Below the pieces are notes generated by a model. That model was not told the origin of the DNA, did not search any database, and worked only from the letters and a program-made list of their open reading frames with translations. From NCBI GenBank assembly GCA_017532345.1, contig JAFXJJ010000004.1, forward strand, positions 1 to 64,000: a stretch of DNA of 64,000 bases, written 5' to 3'. Source of the stretch: Erysipelotrichales bacterium (GTDB lineage: Bacteria; Bacillota_I; Bacilli_A; Erysipelotrichales; Erysipelotrichaceae). The position numbers were made by a program, and so were the translations under genes. The first letter of the stretch is position 1, and each line of letters begins with the position of its first letter. Below, piece after piece: positions 17,356-26,495 of this stretch.

Positions 17356-18423
17356 ATGGCAGATACAGGAGATAAAACGGAGAAAGCGACGCCCAAACGA
17401 CGTAAGGATGAACGAAAAAAAGGGAATGTTGTATCTTCAAATGATGTAACTGCTGTAGTTACACTAGCTGTAGTTTTCTTTGCTATTAAGTTTTTTATTA
17501 GTTATACATTAGTAGAACTACAACATTTAGTTGAATATATCTTTTTACTATTATTAGAAGTAACAGAAATAAATGGGAATTCAATGAATGCTCCTATTTT
17601 CCAAATTGCTGAGACAATAGTAATTTGTGTTTTACCGGTTGGATTTATTGCGATGCTTGCAGGTATCATAGGGGCAGGAGCTCAAACAAAATTCTTATTT
17701 AGTAGTGACTTACTTAAACCTAAGTTTAGTAGAATGAATCCTATCGAAGGGATTAAGCGATTATTCTCACTTAGAAGTATAGTTGAATTACTGAAAGCTA
17801 TTATGAAGATTATTGCTCTTGGAGCAATTGTATATATGGTTTTAGGTGATTTTATAGGAGAAATACCTTCTTTATTCTATGTTACACCATTAGAAGCTGG
17901 AGCATGGGTTGGTACAGTAATTATGGAGATTGTGAAGAATGCTCTATACTTATTTATCGCTATAGCTGTAGTAGATTTTGGATATCAGTATTATGAATAT
18001 GAGAAAAATATTCGTATGTCGAAGCAAGAAATCAAAGAAGAATATAAACAAATGGAAGGTGATCCTCAGGTTAAGGGGCAAATTAAAGAACGTCAACGTG
18101 CTATGTCGCAACGACGTATGATGCAAGATGTTCCTAAGTCTGATGTAATTATCCGTAACCCTACTCACTATGCTGTAGCTCTTCGCTATAAACAAGGAGA
18201 AGATCGTGCACCTAAAGTACTAGCTAAAGGTAAGGATTTGATAGCTTTGCGTATTGTTGAAATAGCAGAGAAAAATGATATAATTATGGTAGAAAATGTG
18301 CCTCTGGCAAGAGGTTTATATGAGGCGGTAGAATTAGGTATGGAGATACCTGAAAAATTCTATCAAGCATGTGCAGAAGTACTTGCATATGTATATAGAG
18401 TTAAGCGTGAAGGAAGGAGTTAA
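17356..18423 (+). CDS. flhB: Flagellar export switch protein FlhB
   Basis: 355 residues. FlhB controls the change from hook-type to filament-type export. It starts with the charged DKTEKATPKRRKDERKKGNV segment, has four membrane segments (about 33-50, 85-110, 145-165, 188-208), and carries the self-cleaving NPTH motif at 268-271 followed by YAVALRYKQGEDRAPKVLAKGKD. A separate copy of this C-terminal domain occurs at 36256-36528. The gene is 4 bases from flhA. Confidence 0.96.
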   Translation: MADTGDKTEKATPKRRKDERKKGNVVSSNDVTAVVTLAVVFFAIKFFISYTLVELQHLVEYIFLLLLEVTEINGNSMNAPIFQIAETIVICVLPVGFIAMLAGIIGAGAQTKFLFSSDLLKPKFSRMNPIEGIKRLFSLRSIVELLKAIMKIIALGAIVYMVLGDFIGEIPSLFYVTPLEAGAWVGTVIMEIVKNALYLFIAIAVVDFGYQYYEYEKNIRMSKQEIKEEYKQMEGDPQVKGQIKERQRAMSQRRMMQDVPKSDVIIRNPTHYAVALRYKQGEDRAPKVLAKGKDLIALRIVEIAEKNDIIMVENVPLARGLYEAVELGMEIPEKFYQACAEVLAYVYRVKREGRS

Positions 18424-18426
18424 TTC

Positions 18427-20517
18427 ATGAAATACATTAAGTTGTTAGGTGAGAATTTCGTGTCAGTCATGATGGCTGTAGTTGTATTAATGATTATTAT
18501 TCCTCTTCCTAAAAGTGTATTAGATTTATTATTTGTATTCAATATTGGTTTAAGCTTCTTAATATTATTAATGTCTATGAACATTACAGAAGCATTACAA
18601 TTTTCTATTTATCCCAGTTTATTACTTATCACTACGATATTCCGTTTAGGACTTAATGTATCTTCGACACGTTCAATCTTGTCTAATCAAGGGGATGCAG
18701 GTAAGATAATTCAAACATTCGGTGAATTCGTTATTCAAGGTAATGTATTTATTGGGTTAATTATCTTCTTAATTATCGTTATCGTTAACTTCATGGTTAT
18801 CACTAAAGGTAGTGAACGTGTAGCTGAAGTAACTGCTCGTTTTACACTTGATGCGATGCCTGGTAAACAAATGGCAATTGATGCTGACTTAAGTGCTGGT
18901 ATTATTGATGAAACAGAAGCGAAGAATCGTCGTCAAAAGATTCAAAGAGAATCAGACTTCTTCGGGGCAATGGATGGTGCCAGTAAGTTCGTAAAGGGTG
19001 ATTCCATTGTATCGTTAATTACTACTGCTATTAACTTAATTGGTGGTATTATAATGGGATTTATGCAAAATGTCGGTACATTTGGAGAGATTGTAAACAT
19101 ATATTCTATCGCTACTGTTGGTGATGGTTTAGTTGGACAATTACCTTCATTATTAATTTCAGTTGCTACAGGTATGATAGTAACACGTTCTGCTAGTGAA
19201 GCTAGTATGAACAAAGAATTAATTCGTACCTTCACTAGTCAACCTAAGGTATTAATCCTTACAGGTATTATTATCTGTTGCTTGGCATTAATTCCAGGTA
19301 TGCCATTAGCTCAAATCCTAATGATAGGTGGAACATTCATTGCTCTAGGGGTAGTATTACTTCGTAAAGATAATGAAAGTGTTGAATTAGCTGCAGCGGC
19401 TGCTGGTGCTACGCCAATGGATAGTGATATGCCAACGGAAGAAATTCAATCAGAAACTAGTTATTATAAGAATATTGATAACGTTTATAAACTATTAAAT
19501 GTTGAACAAATAGAAATGGAAGTTGGTTATTCCTTAATACCAATTATTGATGAAAAGAGCGGTGGTAGTTTAATTGATCGTATCGTTATGTTCAGAAAAC
19601 AATTCGCTCAAGAGATGGGGATTGTTGTTCCTTCAGTACATCTAAAGGATAGTGCTGGAATTAACCCTAATCAATATGTTATCAATTTAAAAGGTGAAGA
19701 AGTAGCTAGAGGAGATATCCTAGTAGGCTATTATCTAGCAATCCCTTCTGGTGAAATGGATGATTCAATTCCAGGTATTGAAACAAGAGAGCCAGCCTTT
19801 GGTTTACCTGCTAAGTGGGTAACTGAAGACTTGCGTATTAAAGCGGAAATTGCTGGCTATACATTAATTGACCCTACTAGTGTAATCGTAACGCACTTCA
19901 GTGAAATTATTAAACAACATGCATATGAATTAGTTACACGCCAAGAATTAAATACAATGGTAGATAATCTTAAGAAAACAAATCCTAACTTAGTTAGTGA
20001 TTTAATTCCGAATATTGTTAATATGGCTACACTACAAAAGATTGTATGTAACTTATTAAAGGAAAATATTCCTGTAAGAGATTTAGCGACTATTATTGAA
20101 ACTATTGGGGATTATGCTTTATCGGTAAAAGATTTAGATGTACTTACAGAATATGTAAGACAAGCTCTAAAGCGTACTATATCTCATCGTTTTGCTGATG
20201 CTGGGCAATTAAAAGTATTAACATTAGACCAAAATATTGAAAATATGATTATGCAGTCAGTGAAGAAAGTAGATAATGGTTCTTATCTTGCACTTGAACC
20301 TGCAAATATCCAATTAATATTAAATGCAACCAAGAATGAGGTTGAGAAAGTAAAAGATTTACTACAATATACAATAGTATTAACTGCGCCTATCGCAAGA
20401 ATATATTATAAGAAACTTGTAGATCAGTTCTATCCAAACTTGATTGTATTATCTTTCAATGAAGTTGAAGGAGATATACAAATTCAAGCACTTGGAAATA
20501 TTAGTCTTAGAAAGTAG
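18427..20517 (+). CDS. flhA: Flagellar export gate protein FlhA
   Basis: 696 residues, normal length. FlhA forms the nonameric ring that receives substrates and uses ion flow. About eight membrane segments fill residues 10-310, with the FHIPEP-type signature seen as RFTLDAMPGKQMAIDADLSAGIIDETEAKNRR. The large cytoplasmic domain (about 340-696) includes VPSVHLKDSAGINPNQYVINLKGEEVARG and HFSEIIKQHAYELVTRQELNTMVD. GGAAGGAG precedes the start. Confidence 0.97.
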   Translation: MKYIKLLGENFVSVMMAVVVLMIIIPLPKSVLDLLFVFNIGLSFLILLMSMNITEALQFSIYPSLLLITTIFRLGLNVSSTRSILSNQGDAGKIIQTFGEFVIQGNVFIGLIIFLIIVIVNFMVITKGSERVAEVTARFTLDAMPGKQMAIDADLSAGIIDETEAKNRRQKIQRESDFFGAMDGASKFVKGDSIVSLITTAINLIGGIIMGFMQNVGTFGEIVNIYSIATVGDGLVGQLPSLLISVATGMIVTRSASEASMNKELIRTFTSQPKVLILTGIIICCLALIPGMPLAQILMIGGTFIALGVVLLRKDNESVELAAAAAGATPMDSDMPTEEIQSETSYYKNIDNVYKLLNVEQIEMEVGYSLIPIIDEKSGGSLIDRIVMFRKQFAQEMGIVVPSVHLKDSAGINPNQYVINLKGEEVARGDILVGYYLAIPSGEMDDSIPGIETREPAFGLPAKWVTEDLRIKAEIAGYTLIDPTSVIVTHFSEIIKQHAYELVTRQELNTMVDNLKKTNPNLVSDLIPNIVNMATLQKIVCNLLKENIPVRDLATIIETIGDYALSVKDLDVLTEYVRQALKRTISHRFADAGQLKVLTLDQNIENMIMQSVKKVDNGSYLALEPANIQLILNATKNEVEKVKDLLQYTIVLTAPIARIYYKKLVDQFYPNLIVLSFNEVEGDIQIQALGNISLRK

Positions 20518-20528
20518 AGGTGAAATCT

Positions 20529-21281
20529 ATGGAACAAGCCCTAAAGAATAAGCTAACAGCTTATCGTAATAATCCTAGTGTTGAATTACGTAATGAGCTT
20601 GTTTTAGATTTTACTTATATAATCAAGAAGATTGCGAAATCGACTAGAGGATTGTATCAAAATTATGCTACCTTCGATGATGTAGTGAATAATGGTGTAA
20701 TTACGTTAATTGATGTCATTGAGAAGTATGATGATAGTAAAGGTATGGAATTTGAAGCTTATGCATATACAAGAGTTAAACAAGCAACAATTGACTATAT
20801 TCGCAAGCAAGATTACTTACCAAGACGTGTACGACAAACTGCTAGAGATGTAAGTAAGGCATTTAATGAATTGGCTAATGAGCTAATGAGAGAGCCAACA
20901 GATACAGAATTAGCGAAGTACATGGGAATTACAACAGAAGAGCTTAATCATCACTATAGTGAAATGAGTACTGGTAATTTCTTATCAGTTGAAGAGTTAA
21001 GTATATATCTTAGTAATGATGATTATGAAGATCATAAGATTGATAATGATCCAAAGGCTGTATTTGAAAGAAAAGAACTTAAAGAAGCGTTAATAAAAGC
21101 TATTAAAACATTGAATGAAAAAGAACGATTAGTTGTATCGTTATTCTATTATGAAGATTTAAAATTGAAGGAGATTGCTGAAGTACTTGAAGTTAGTGAT
21201 GCGCGTGTGTCACAAATACATTCAAGGGCAGTAATGAAACTTAAACAAACATTGATTAATGAAATGGAAGGAGGCTTCTAA
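20529..21281 (+). CDS. fliA: RNA polymerase sigma-28 factor (FliA/SigD)
   Basis: 250 residues from the ATG at 20529, placed 6 bases after GAGGTG; an in-frame GTG at 20520 overlaps that site and is less likely. Sigma regions 2 (FDDVVNNGVITLIDVIEKYDDSKGMEFEAYAYTRVKQATIDYIRKQD), 3 (AFNELANELMREPTDTELAKYMGIT) and 4 (LNEKERLVVSLFYYEDLKLKEIAEVLEVSDARVSQIHSRAVMKLK) are complete. It directs transcription of late flagellar genes and is held by FlgM until the hook is finished. A matching promoter occurs at 38786-38812. Position after flhA, before the flgF/flgG-type genes, matches sigD-like operons. Confidence 0.95.
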   Translation: MEQALKNKLTAYRNNPSVELRNELVLDFTYIIKKIAKSTRGLYQNYATFDDVVNNGVITLIDVIEKYDDSKGMEFEAYAYTRVKQATIDYIRKQDYLPRRVRQTARDVSKAFNELANELMREPTDTELAKYMGITTEELNHHYSEMSTGNFLSVEELSIYLSNDDYEDHKIDNDPKAVFERKELKEALIKAIKTLNEKERLVVSLFYYEDLKLKEIAEVLEVSDARVSQIHSRAVMKLKQTLINEMEGGF

Positions 21282-22040
21282 ATGGATAGAATATTCTATC
21301 AGGCAGCGAGTGCAATGATGCTTCAACAACGTAAGTTAGAAACTGTATCTAATAACGTTGCGAATATTAAAACAGCTGGGTATAAACCAGAAACTGTTGT
21401 TACTACATCATTCACAGATGTATTAGCAGCTAGATTAGATGAAGATGGTATTTATTATGATTCTACAGTAATCGGTAATAATGCACCATTATCTATTGTT
21501 GATGAAGTTATGCAGTACTTCTCTCAAGGTGATATTAAAGAAACAACTAGACCATTTGATTTCGCAATATCAGGAGATGGGTATTTCAATATTAATGATG
21601 ATGAAGGAAATACATACTATACACGTAATGGTGAATTTATGTTAGATGAAGAAGGTTATTTAGCATTCTATGGCTATGGACGTGTACAAGGTATGAATGG
21701 TGATATTTATTTAGGAACTTCAGACTTTACTGTAAGTGAACGTGGTATTGTTTATGATGCTGAAGGTAATGAAATAGATACATTACATATTTCTTGGTGT
21801 GATGATATTAATGGTATGCAACATATGGAAAACGGTATGTTTACATACAATGGTGAAGGTGAAATGTATGATTTCCAAACTACAATTTACCAAGGAGCAT
21901 TAGAAGGTTCGACAGTAGATTTAAGTACAGAAATGACACGTATGATGACTATTCAAAGCCGTTTTACAGCAATGTCTTCCGTATTTAAAACTATTAATCA
22001 AATTAATGCTTCCGCTGCAAGTGAAATTGGGAAGATTTAG
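21282..22040 (+). CDS. Flagellar rod protein, FlgF/FlhO type
   Basis: 252 residues of the FlgF/FlgG rod family. N-terminal heptads with LETVSNNVANIKTAGYKPETVV, a middle domain (ISGDGYFNINDDEGNTYYTRNGEFMLDEEGYL) and C-terminal VDLSTEMTRMMTIQSRFTAMSSVFKTINQIN. It is the first of two adjacent paralogues, as with B. subtilis flhO-flhP. FlhO/FlgF is a distal rod component exported by the type III system. Naming as FlgF or FlgG is not certain because the two families overlap. Confidence 0.88.
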   Translation: MDRIFYQAASAMMLQQRKLETVSNNVANIKTAGYKPETVVTTSFTDVLAARLDEDGIYYDSTVIGNNAPLSIVDEVMQYFSQGDIKETTRPFDFAISGDGYFNINDDEGNTYYTRNGEFMLDEEGYLAFYGYGRVQGMNGDIYLGTSDFTVSERGIVYDAEGNEIDTLHISWCDDINGMQHMENGMFTYNGEGEMYDFQTTIYQGALEGSTVDLSTEMTRMMTIQSRFTAMSSVFKTINQINASAASEIGKI

Positions 22041-22052
22041 GAGGGATAATCT

Positions 22053-22796
22053 ATGAATATGTCATTCTATAATGCCTATACGGCACTTAAAGCATATCAA
22101 AGTAATTTAAATGTAATTTCAAATAACATTGCTAACATCAATACAGTTGGGTTTAAAACAGATACTACTAGTTTTGATGATTTGATTTATACAGAAATGA
22201 ATGTACATTTAAACGCTGAAGAATTACTTCATGGTCATGGTGTAAAGGTTGGTAATATTGGGAAAACATTCAACCAAAGCTCATTTACGATGACTAATCA
22301 AGCATTAGACTTTGCGATTGCTGATGAAGATCATTTCTTTGGATTAGAAAGAGCTGATGGTACATTAGCTTATACGAAAGCAGGTAACTTTGCGTTATCA
22401 GTAGAGGATGAAGGTGTATTCCTAGTTAGCTCTAATGGTAATTACGTATTAAATAATGAAGGTGAACGTATTTTAATGGAAGAAAAAGAAGATGGTTCAT
22501 TAGATACTCAAGCATTAGCTAATACGATTGGGTTATTTAAGTTCGACAACAAATATGAATTAAATAAAGATGGAAGTACTACATATTTAGAAACAGAAAA
22601 ATCTGGGGCAGCAACAGCTATGGGTGAAGATGGTAATAGAAAAATCTTAGTACAAGGTTCTATTGAAGATTCATCTGTTGACTTATCAGAAGAAATGGTA
22701 AATATGATTACAGCACAACGTGCATTCCAAGTGAATTCGAAGATACTTCAAGCATCTAATGAAATAGAGGATATTGTAAATCATCTTCGTGGATAG
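22053..22796 (+). CDS. flgG: Flagellar rod protein, FlgG/FlhP type
   Basis: 247 residues, the second rod paralogue. It has the LNVISNNIANINTVGFKTDT signature, the FTMTNQALDFAIADEDHFFGLERADGTLAYTKAGNF middle region and the C-terminal SSVDLSEEMVNMITAQRAFQVNSKILQASNEIEDIVNHLRG. FlgG forms the distal rod that crosses the wall. It is shorter and more acidic than enteric FlgG (260 residues). GGAGGGAT lies 9 bases upstream. Confidence 0.88.
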   Translation: MNMSFYNAYTALKAYQSNLNVISNNIANINTVGFKTDTTSFDDLIYTEMNVHLNAEELLHGHGVKVGNIGKTFNQSSFTMTNQALDFAIADEDHFFGLERADGTLAYTKAGNFALSVEDEGVFLVSSNGNYVLNNEGERILMEEKEDGSLDTQALANTIGLFKFDNKYELNKDGSTTYLETEKSGAATAMGEDGNRKILVQGSIEDSSVDLSEEMVNMITAQRAFQVNSKILQASNEIEDIVNHLRG

Positions 22797-22809
22797 GGAG
22801 TGATTGATA

Positions 22810-24342
22810 ATGGATGGTAAAGCGAATTTCAAAGAATATGCAAATTCAAAGGGGTTTGCGATACATGTAAAGGATGATAAGATGAATGCTTATCTAATAA
22901 TCCGTAAAGGGGCACAAGTAAGTGAAGAAGACGTTAACAGCTACTTGCATGAGCTTGGGATTTGTAATGGCATTCAAAAGAATATTATTCGCGGTATGTG
23001 TAGACAAAGAATCTATGACTATCCATATTTAATAGCGTTTGGCACACCACAAATCGATGGTGATGGACCAAGAGTAATTGAGCGTTATTCACGTGAGAAT
23101 AAAATTAATTATGATATTGAAGACAACAAGCTAAATTTCAGAGATTTAAAATATGCTCGTAATATAAAGAAAAATATGATTATTTGTGACGTTAATGTAG
23201 ATTATCGTGGAAAAGATGGTATCGATATTTACAATAATGTTGTGAAGGCCAGAGCGGGAGCTGTAGATGATTCTCCAATTGAATTAGGAGATAATACAGA
23301 GCTAACTGCTGATGGTAAACATATCGTGGCATCAATTAATGGTAATTTGTATTTCAATAAGACTAAGGGATTATTTGAAGTACAAGATACTATTATTGTG
23401 GAAGGTGAAGTTGATAAGACGATTGGAGACATTAACTTCATTGGTAATCTAGTGATCAAGGGTAATGTACACGATGGATTTAAATTAAAAACAGGTGGTA
23501 ACTTAACAGTTGAAGGTTATGTAGAATATTCTAATATTGAATGTGATGGGGACCTTGAAATCAAGTTAGGTATGATTGGAAACAACAATGGTACGATTGA
23601 TTGTAAGGGAAATGTTAAGGCAGACTTCTTTGAGAATGTTGTATATGTAAAGAGTGGTAAGAATATTATCACTAATATGTCTATTGCCTCTAATTTATAT
23701 GCAATGGATAGTATTAAGATTGAAAATGATGGATTATTAATTGGTGGAGAAACAATTGCTCGTAACTATATTGAGTGTAAAGAAACGGGTACTGAAACAC
23801 ACACACCTACTCATTTATTAGCAGGTCTTTACTATATGGATTATTTCCAAACATTAGAAAAAGAAGCTGAGCTTGAATCTAAAAAAGCTGAATATCAAAA
23901 GCATCAATTAGATATTGAATATTTAGAAGAACGTAAACAAAGCTATAAACTTACTCAAGAAGAAAAGAATACTTTAAAAGCGGATTATAAAGCACTTGAT
24001 GAAATTAATGAACAAATTATTGCGTTAAGAGATGCGATAATTGAATTAAAGAGTAAATATAATCCTAGATGTATGGTAACGATAACTGGTGATATTCATC
24101 CTCTTACTAAGGTTACTTTAGTTGATAAGAAGTTCCTATATGAACACCCAGAAAGTAATCATAAGCTTCATCTAAAAGATCTTAAGCTTAAGATTATTGG
24201 TGAATTCAATCAAATTATTGAAGATGAGGAAGAACCAGAATATGATGAAGAAGGTAACATCATTGAGAAGGAAGTTGAAGAGGTTATCGTTGAAGAAAGA
24301 GATCCACTTGAAGATAGAAAGAAACGACTTGGCAGAGCATAG
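22810..24342 (+). CDS. FapA family protein (DUF342)
   Basis: 510 residues from the ATG at 22810, 9 bases after GGGAG; an upstream TTG at 22804 is less suited. It matches the DUF342/FapA (flagellar assembly protein A) family: an N-terminal region, a right-handed beta-helix core (about 195-320; DINFIGNLVIKGNVHDGFKLKTGGNLTVEGYVE and repeats), a long coiled coil (about 345-420), then GDIHPLTKVTL. FapA-type proteins are implicated in polar targeting of flagellar factors in vibrios; here the role is inferred. It is the last gene of the operon, and the terminator overlaps its last codons. Confidence 0.88.
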   Translation: MDGKANFKEYANSKGFAIHVKDDKMNAYLIIRKGAQVSEEDVNSYLHELGICNGIQKNIIRGMCRQRIYDYPYLIAFGTPQIDGDGPRVIERYSRENKINYDIEDNKLNFRDLKYARNIKKNMIICDVNVDYRGKDGIDIYNNVVKARAGAVDDSPIELGDNTELTADGKHIVASINGNLYFNKTKGLFEVQDTIIVEGEVDKTIGDINFIGNLVIKGNVHDGFKLKTGGNLTVEGYVEYSNIECDGDLEIKLGMIGNNNGTIDCKGNVKADFFENVVYVKSGKNIITNMSIASNLYAMDSIKIENDGLLIGGETIARNYIECKETGTETHTPTHLLAGLYYMDYFQTLEKEAELESKKAEYQKHQLDIEYLEERKQSYKLTQEEKNTLKADYKALDEINEQIIALRDAIIELKSKYNPRCMVTITGDIHPLTKVTLVDKKFLYEHPESNHKLHLKDLKLKIIGEFNQIIEDEEEPEYDEEGNIIEKEVEEVIVEERDPLEDRKKRLGRA

Positions 24343-24357
24343 CCAAGTTGTTTTTCT
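24327..24357 (+). terminator. Terminator of the main flagellar operon, overlapping the fapA-type gene
   Basis: ACTTGGC (24327-24333) pairs with GCCAAGT (24342-24348), loop AGAGCATA, followed by TGTTTTTCTT. The left arm encodes the final residues of the FapA protein and the stop codon (24340-24342) sits at the loop end. Confidence 0.85.
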
Positions 24358-24376
24358 TAAGTTCTAAAGGTATAAT
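24348..24376 (+). promoter_or_regulatory. Promoter overlapping the terminator tail
   Basis: TTGTTT (24348-24353), 17-bp spacer, TATAAT (24371-24376). The -35 lies in the T tract of the flagellar terminator, so one operon ends where the next transcript begins. Confidence 0.6.
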
Positions 24377-24398
24377 GAATCATATCAGAGGTGAGATA

Positions 24399-24917
24399 AT
24401 GTTGCGTAATATAATGTTAAGTATTATTTGTTTGATTGCAAGTGTAAGCATTGTTTATGGGAATACAGAAGCAGATTATAAGATTATTATCCCAAAGGAA
24501 GAAATACAAGTAGATTTATATGGTGAAGGATATACACCATGTACGCAATATGTAGTAATAGATAGTAAAGTAGCTAGTGATGAAAATATCCTAGATTTAG
24601 AAGTAAAACTTACATCATCTAACCAAGGAATGGAGAAAATCCTTAAAAAAACAGACAAAAAATACCAAATTATAATAAAATCTGATATATTTGTATTGAA
24701 TTATAATATTAATGTATATGGCGAAAACGGTGATTTTGTGACACTAGAGGACCTTGATAATGAAATTGGGACTATTACTTTTGAAACAAATTCATTCAAT
24801 CGTTGGGTCATTGTGGAGAAAAATACTAACAATCCTCGATACATACCTATATTATTGTGTGTTATATTTGTGATAGTAATGATTAAATTCATATTTAGAA
24901 AAAGACTAGCAAAATAA
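24399..24917 (+). CDS. Membrane-anchored exported protein of unknown function
   Basis: 172 residues from the ATG at 24399, preceded by AGAGGTGA. I do not recognise the family. A signal peptide is clear (residues 1-20, ending IVYG-NTEA), followed by an external domain of about 115 residues rich in Lys, Asp, Asn and Ile (IIIPKEEIQVDLYGEGYTPCTQYVVIDSK; LEVKLTSSNQGMEKILKKTD) and a C-terminal membrane segment (about 146-165) with a basic tail (KFIFRKRLAK), which is a stop-transfer layout. No LPxTG motif precedes the segment. It has its own promoter and is followed after 37 bases by the PAP2-like gene, so the two are likely co-transcribed. Confidence 0.75.
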   Translation: MLRNIMLSIICLIASVSIVYGNTEADYKIIIPKEEIQVDLYGEGYTPCTQYVVIDSKVASDENILDLEVKLTSSNQGMEKILKKTDKKYQIIIKSDIFVLNYNINVYGENGDFVTLEDLDNEIGTITFETNSFNRWVIVEKNTNNPRYIPILLCVIFVIVMIKFIFRKRLAK

Positions 24918-24954
24918 TACGTATACTTATATAATGATTAGGTGAGGTGTAAAT

Positions 24955-25788
24955 ATGAGAAGAGATAAAATTATAAATCCTAATGATGTAGGAATTGTAT
25001 TTGGAATATTAATTGTTTTACTGATTATTGGTTCACTATTTGATTTTCAAATTACTACTTCAGTGGCAGCACTAAATAATACTGTTTCAACAGTAGTAGC
25101 TACATATGCAATGCTACCATTAACTGCGATGGTTTCATTTCTAGGCTTACAAATAATCGCTGGACGTGATTGTAGAGATAGAACTAAAGATATAGGTGCA
25201 TTAGTAGCAGGATTACTTTTAATGGGAGCTAGTATCGCATTAACGGTTTATAATACAACATTGTATTTTCATGAAATGGAATTATATGTAAATGTTTTAA
25301 TTGCGGCTGCATTAAATATTGGTCTATCGATGTTACTACATAATGTTACTTTAAATAGTGAAGCAGATGAATTATATAGATTTAAGAAGTTCGCTATGAC
25401 TGTAATGATTGTTGCATCATTACTGACATTAATTGGTAGATTACTTTGGGATAGAATGGACTATATTTATTTAGTAGAAAATAATCCATCATTATTCCAA
25501 TCATGGTGGGTGATCACAAGTAATATAAAGATTACTACATCTGAATCATTTCCATCATATTATGTTATGAGCTTTTCATCACTTATGTCACTATCATTAT
25601 TCTCTAGATTGATTTATGCATTTAGACATGACGAACGTTTCTTGTTTTATGTGGGATTCATTGTGGCTTTAGTTTTATCGGCTATATTAATAGTAGGTGG
25701 TTATATTTATATTAGTGACCTAGCTATTTCTATGATGGTTATGTGCTTAGTACAAGTTATTAGTATAAAGGTTATTTATAATGAATAA
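24955..25788 (+). CDS. PAP2-like membrane protein, apparently lacking catalytic residues
   Basis: 277 residues with six or seven membrane segments. The start resembles Firmicutes PAP2 phosphatases (LLIIGSLFDFQITTSVAALNNTV). Later segments align by eye with the three PAP2 motifs: GRLLWDRMDYIYL for the R-P motif, SFPSYYVMSFSSL for SFPSGH and GGYIYISDLAISMMV for SRxxxGxHxxxDVxAG. In each motif the key residue differs: no Arg-Pro, no Gly-His and Tyr in place of the last His. It therefore looks like a catalytically dead relative of undecaprenyl- or phosphatidyl-phosphate phosphatases. The assignment is by pattern, not by alignment. A terminator follows. Confidence 0.6.
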   Translation: MRRDKIINPNDVGIVFGILIVLLIIGSLFDFQITTSVAALNNTVSTVVATYAMLPLTAMVSFLGLQIIAGRDCRDRTKDIGALVAGLLLMGASIALTVYNTTLYFHEMELYVNVLIAAALNIGLSMLLHNVTLNSEADELYRFKKFAMTVMIVASLLTLIGRLLWDRMDYIYLVENNPSLFQSWWVITSNIKITTSESFPSYYVMSFSSLMSLSLFSRLIYAFRHDERFLFYVGFIVALVLSAILIVGGYIYISDLAISMMVMCLVQVISIKVIYNE

Positions 25789-25800
25789 ATAGTAATGAAT

Positions 25801-25824
25801 AAGAAGCGTAAAGCTTCTTTTCTG
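25801..25824 (+). terminator. Terminator after the PAP2-like gene
   Basis: AAGAAGC (25801-25807) pairs with GCTTCTT (25813-25819), loop GTAAA, then TTTCT. It lies directly before the ribosome site of the next gene. Confidence 0.7.
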
Positions 25825-25838
25825 ATAGGAGAATGTAC

Positions 25839-26477
25839 ATGAAAGTTATTTATGAAGATAAAGATATAATTGTGGCATATAAACCTGCTAACATGCTGAC
25901 TCAAAGTGATGAAGATGGAAATGATGGATTAGTAGAACTATTAAGCAAAGAATATAATCAACCCATTCATTTAATACATAGATTAGATTATTCGGTAAGC
26001 GGACTACTAGTATTTGGTAGAAATACTAAGGCAGCAGCAGAACTAAGTAAGATTGTTGGCGAGCATGACTTTGTGAAGGAATACTATGCATTAGTTCATG
26101 GTATACCACAAGATAGTGAAAGAACATTAGAAGATCTACTATATAAGGATAATCGTTTGAAGAAAGCGTTCATCGTGAAAAAGGAACGCAAAGGTGTTAA
26201 GAAGGCAAAGTTAGATTATAAAGTTAAAAAGACAATTAATGATATTTCATTAGTTCATATCCATCTATATACAGGTAGATTCCATCAAATACGTGTACAA
26301 TTTGCATCTCGTAAATTACCATTAGTTGGTGATGGAAAGTATGGTGCAAAGGATAATGAGAAACGTATTGCATTATGTGCATATCATTTAGCGTTTAAAC
26401 ATCCAAGAACTAAAGAAATGATGGATTTTAAAGTTGATATTAATGATGAAGATATATTTAGTAAATATACTTTATAA
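25839..26477 (+). CDS. RluA-family pseudouridine synthase
   Basis: 212 residues from the ATG at 25839, 6 bases after AGGAG; an ATG two codons earlier has no room for a ribosome site. It converts uridine to pseudouridine in rRNA or tRNA. The catalytic motif HRLDYSVSGLLVFGR (Asp about 50) is intact, as are KEYYALVHG and the C-terminal TGRFHQIRVQFASRKLPLVGDGKYG. No N-terminal S4 domain is present, unlike RluD. The exact target nucleotide cannot be told. It begins a three-gene unit with the PHP and GT8 genes. Confidence 0.92.
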   Translation: MKVIYEDKDIIVAYKPANMLTQSDEDGNDGLVELLSKEYNQPIHLIHRLDYSVSGLLVFGRNTKAAAELSKIVGEHDFVKEYYALVHGIPQDSERTLEDLLYKDNRLKKAFIVKKERKGVKKAKLDYKVKKTINDISLVHIHLYTGRFHQIRVQFASRKLPLVGDGKYGAKDNEKRIALCAYHLAFKHPRTKEMMDFKVDINDEDIFSKYTL

Positions 26478-26495
26478 TGAAAGGAAGTATTATAT

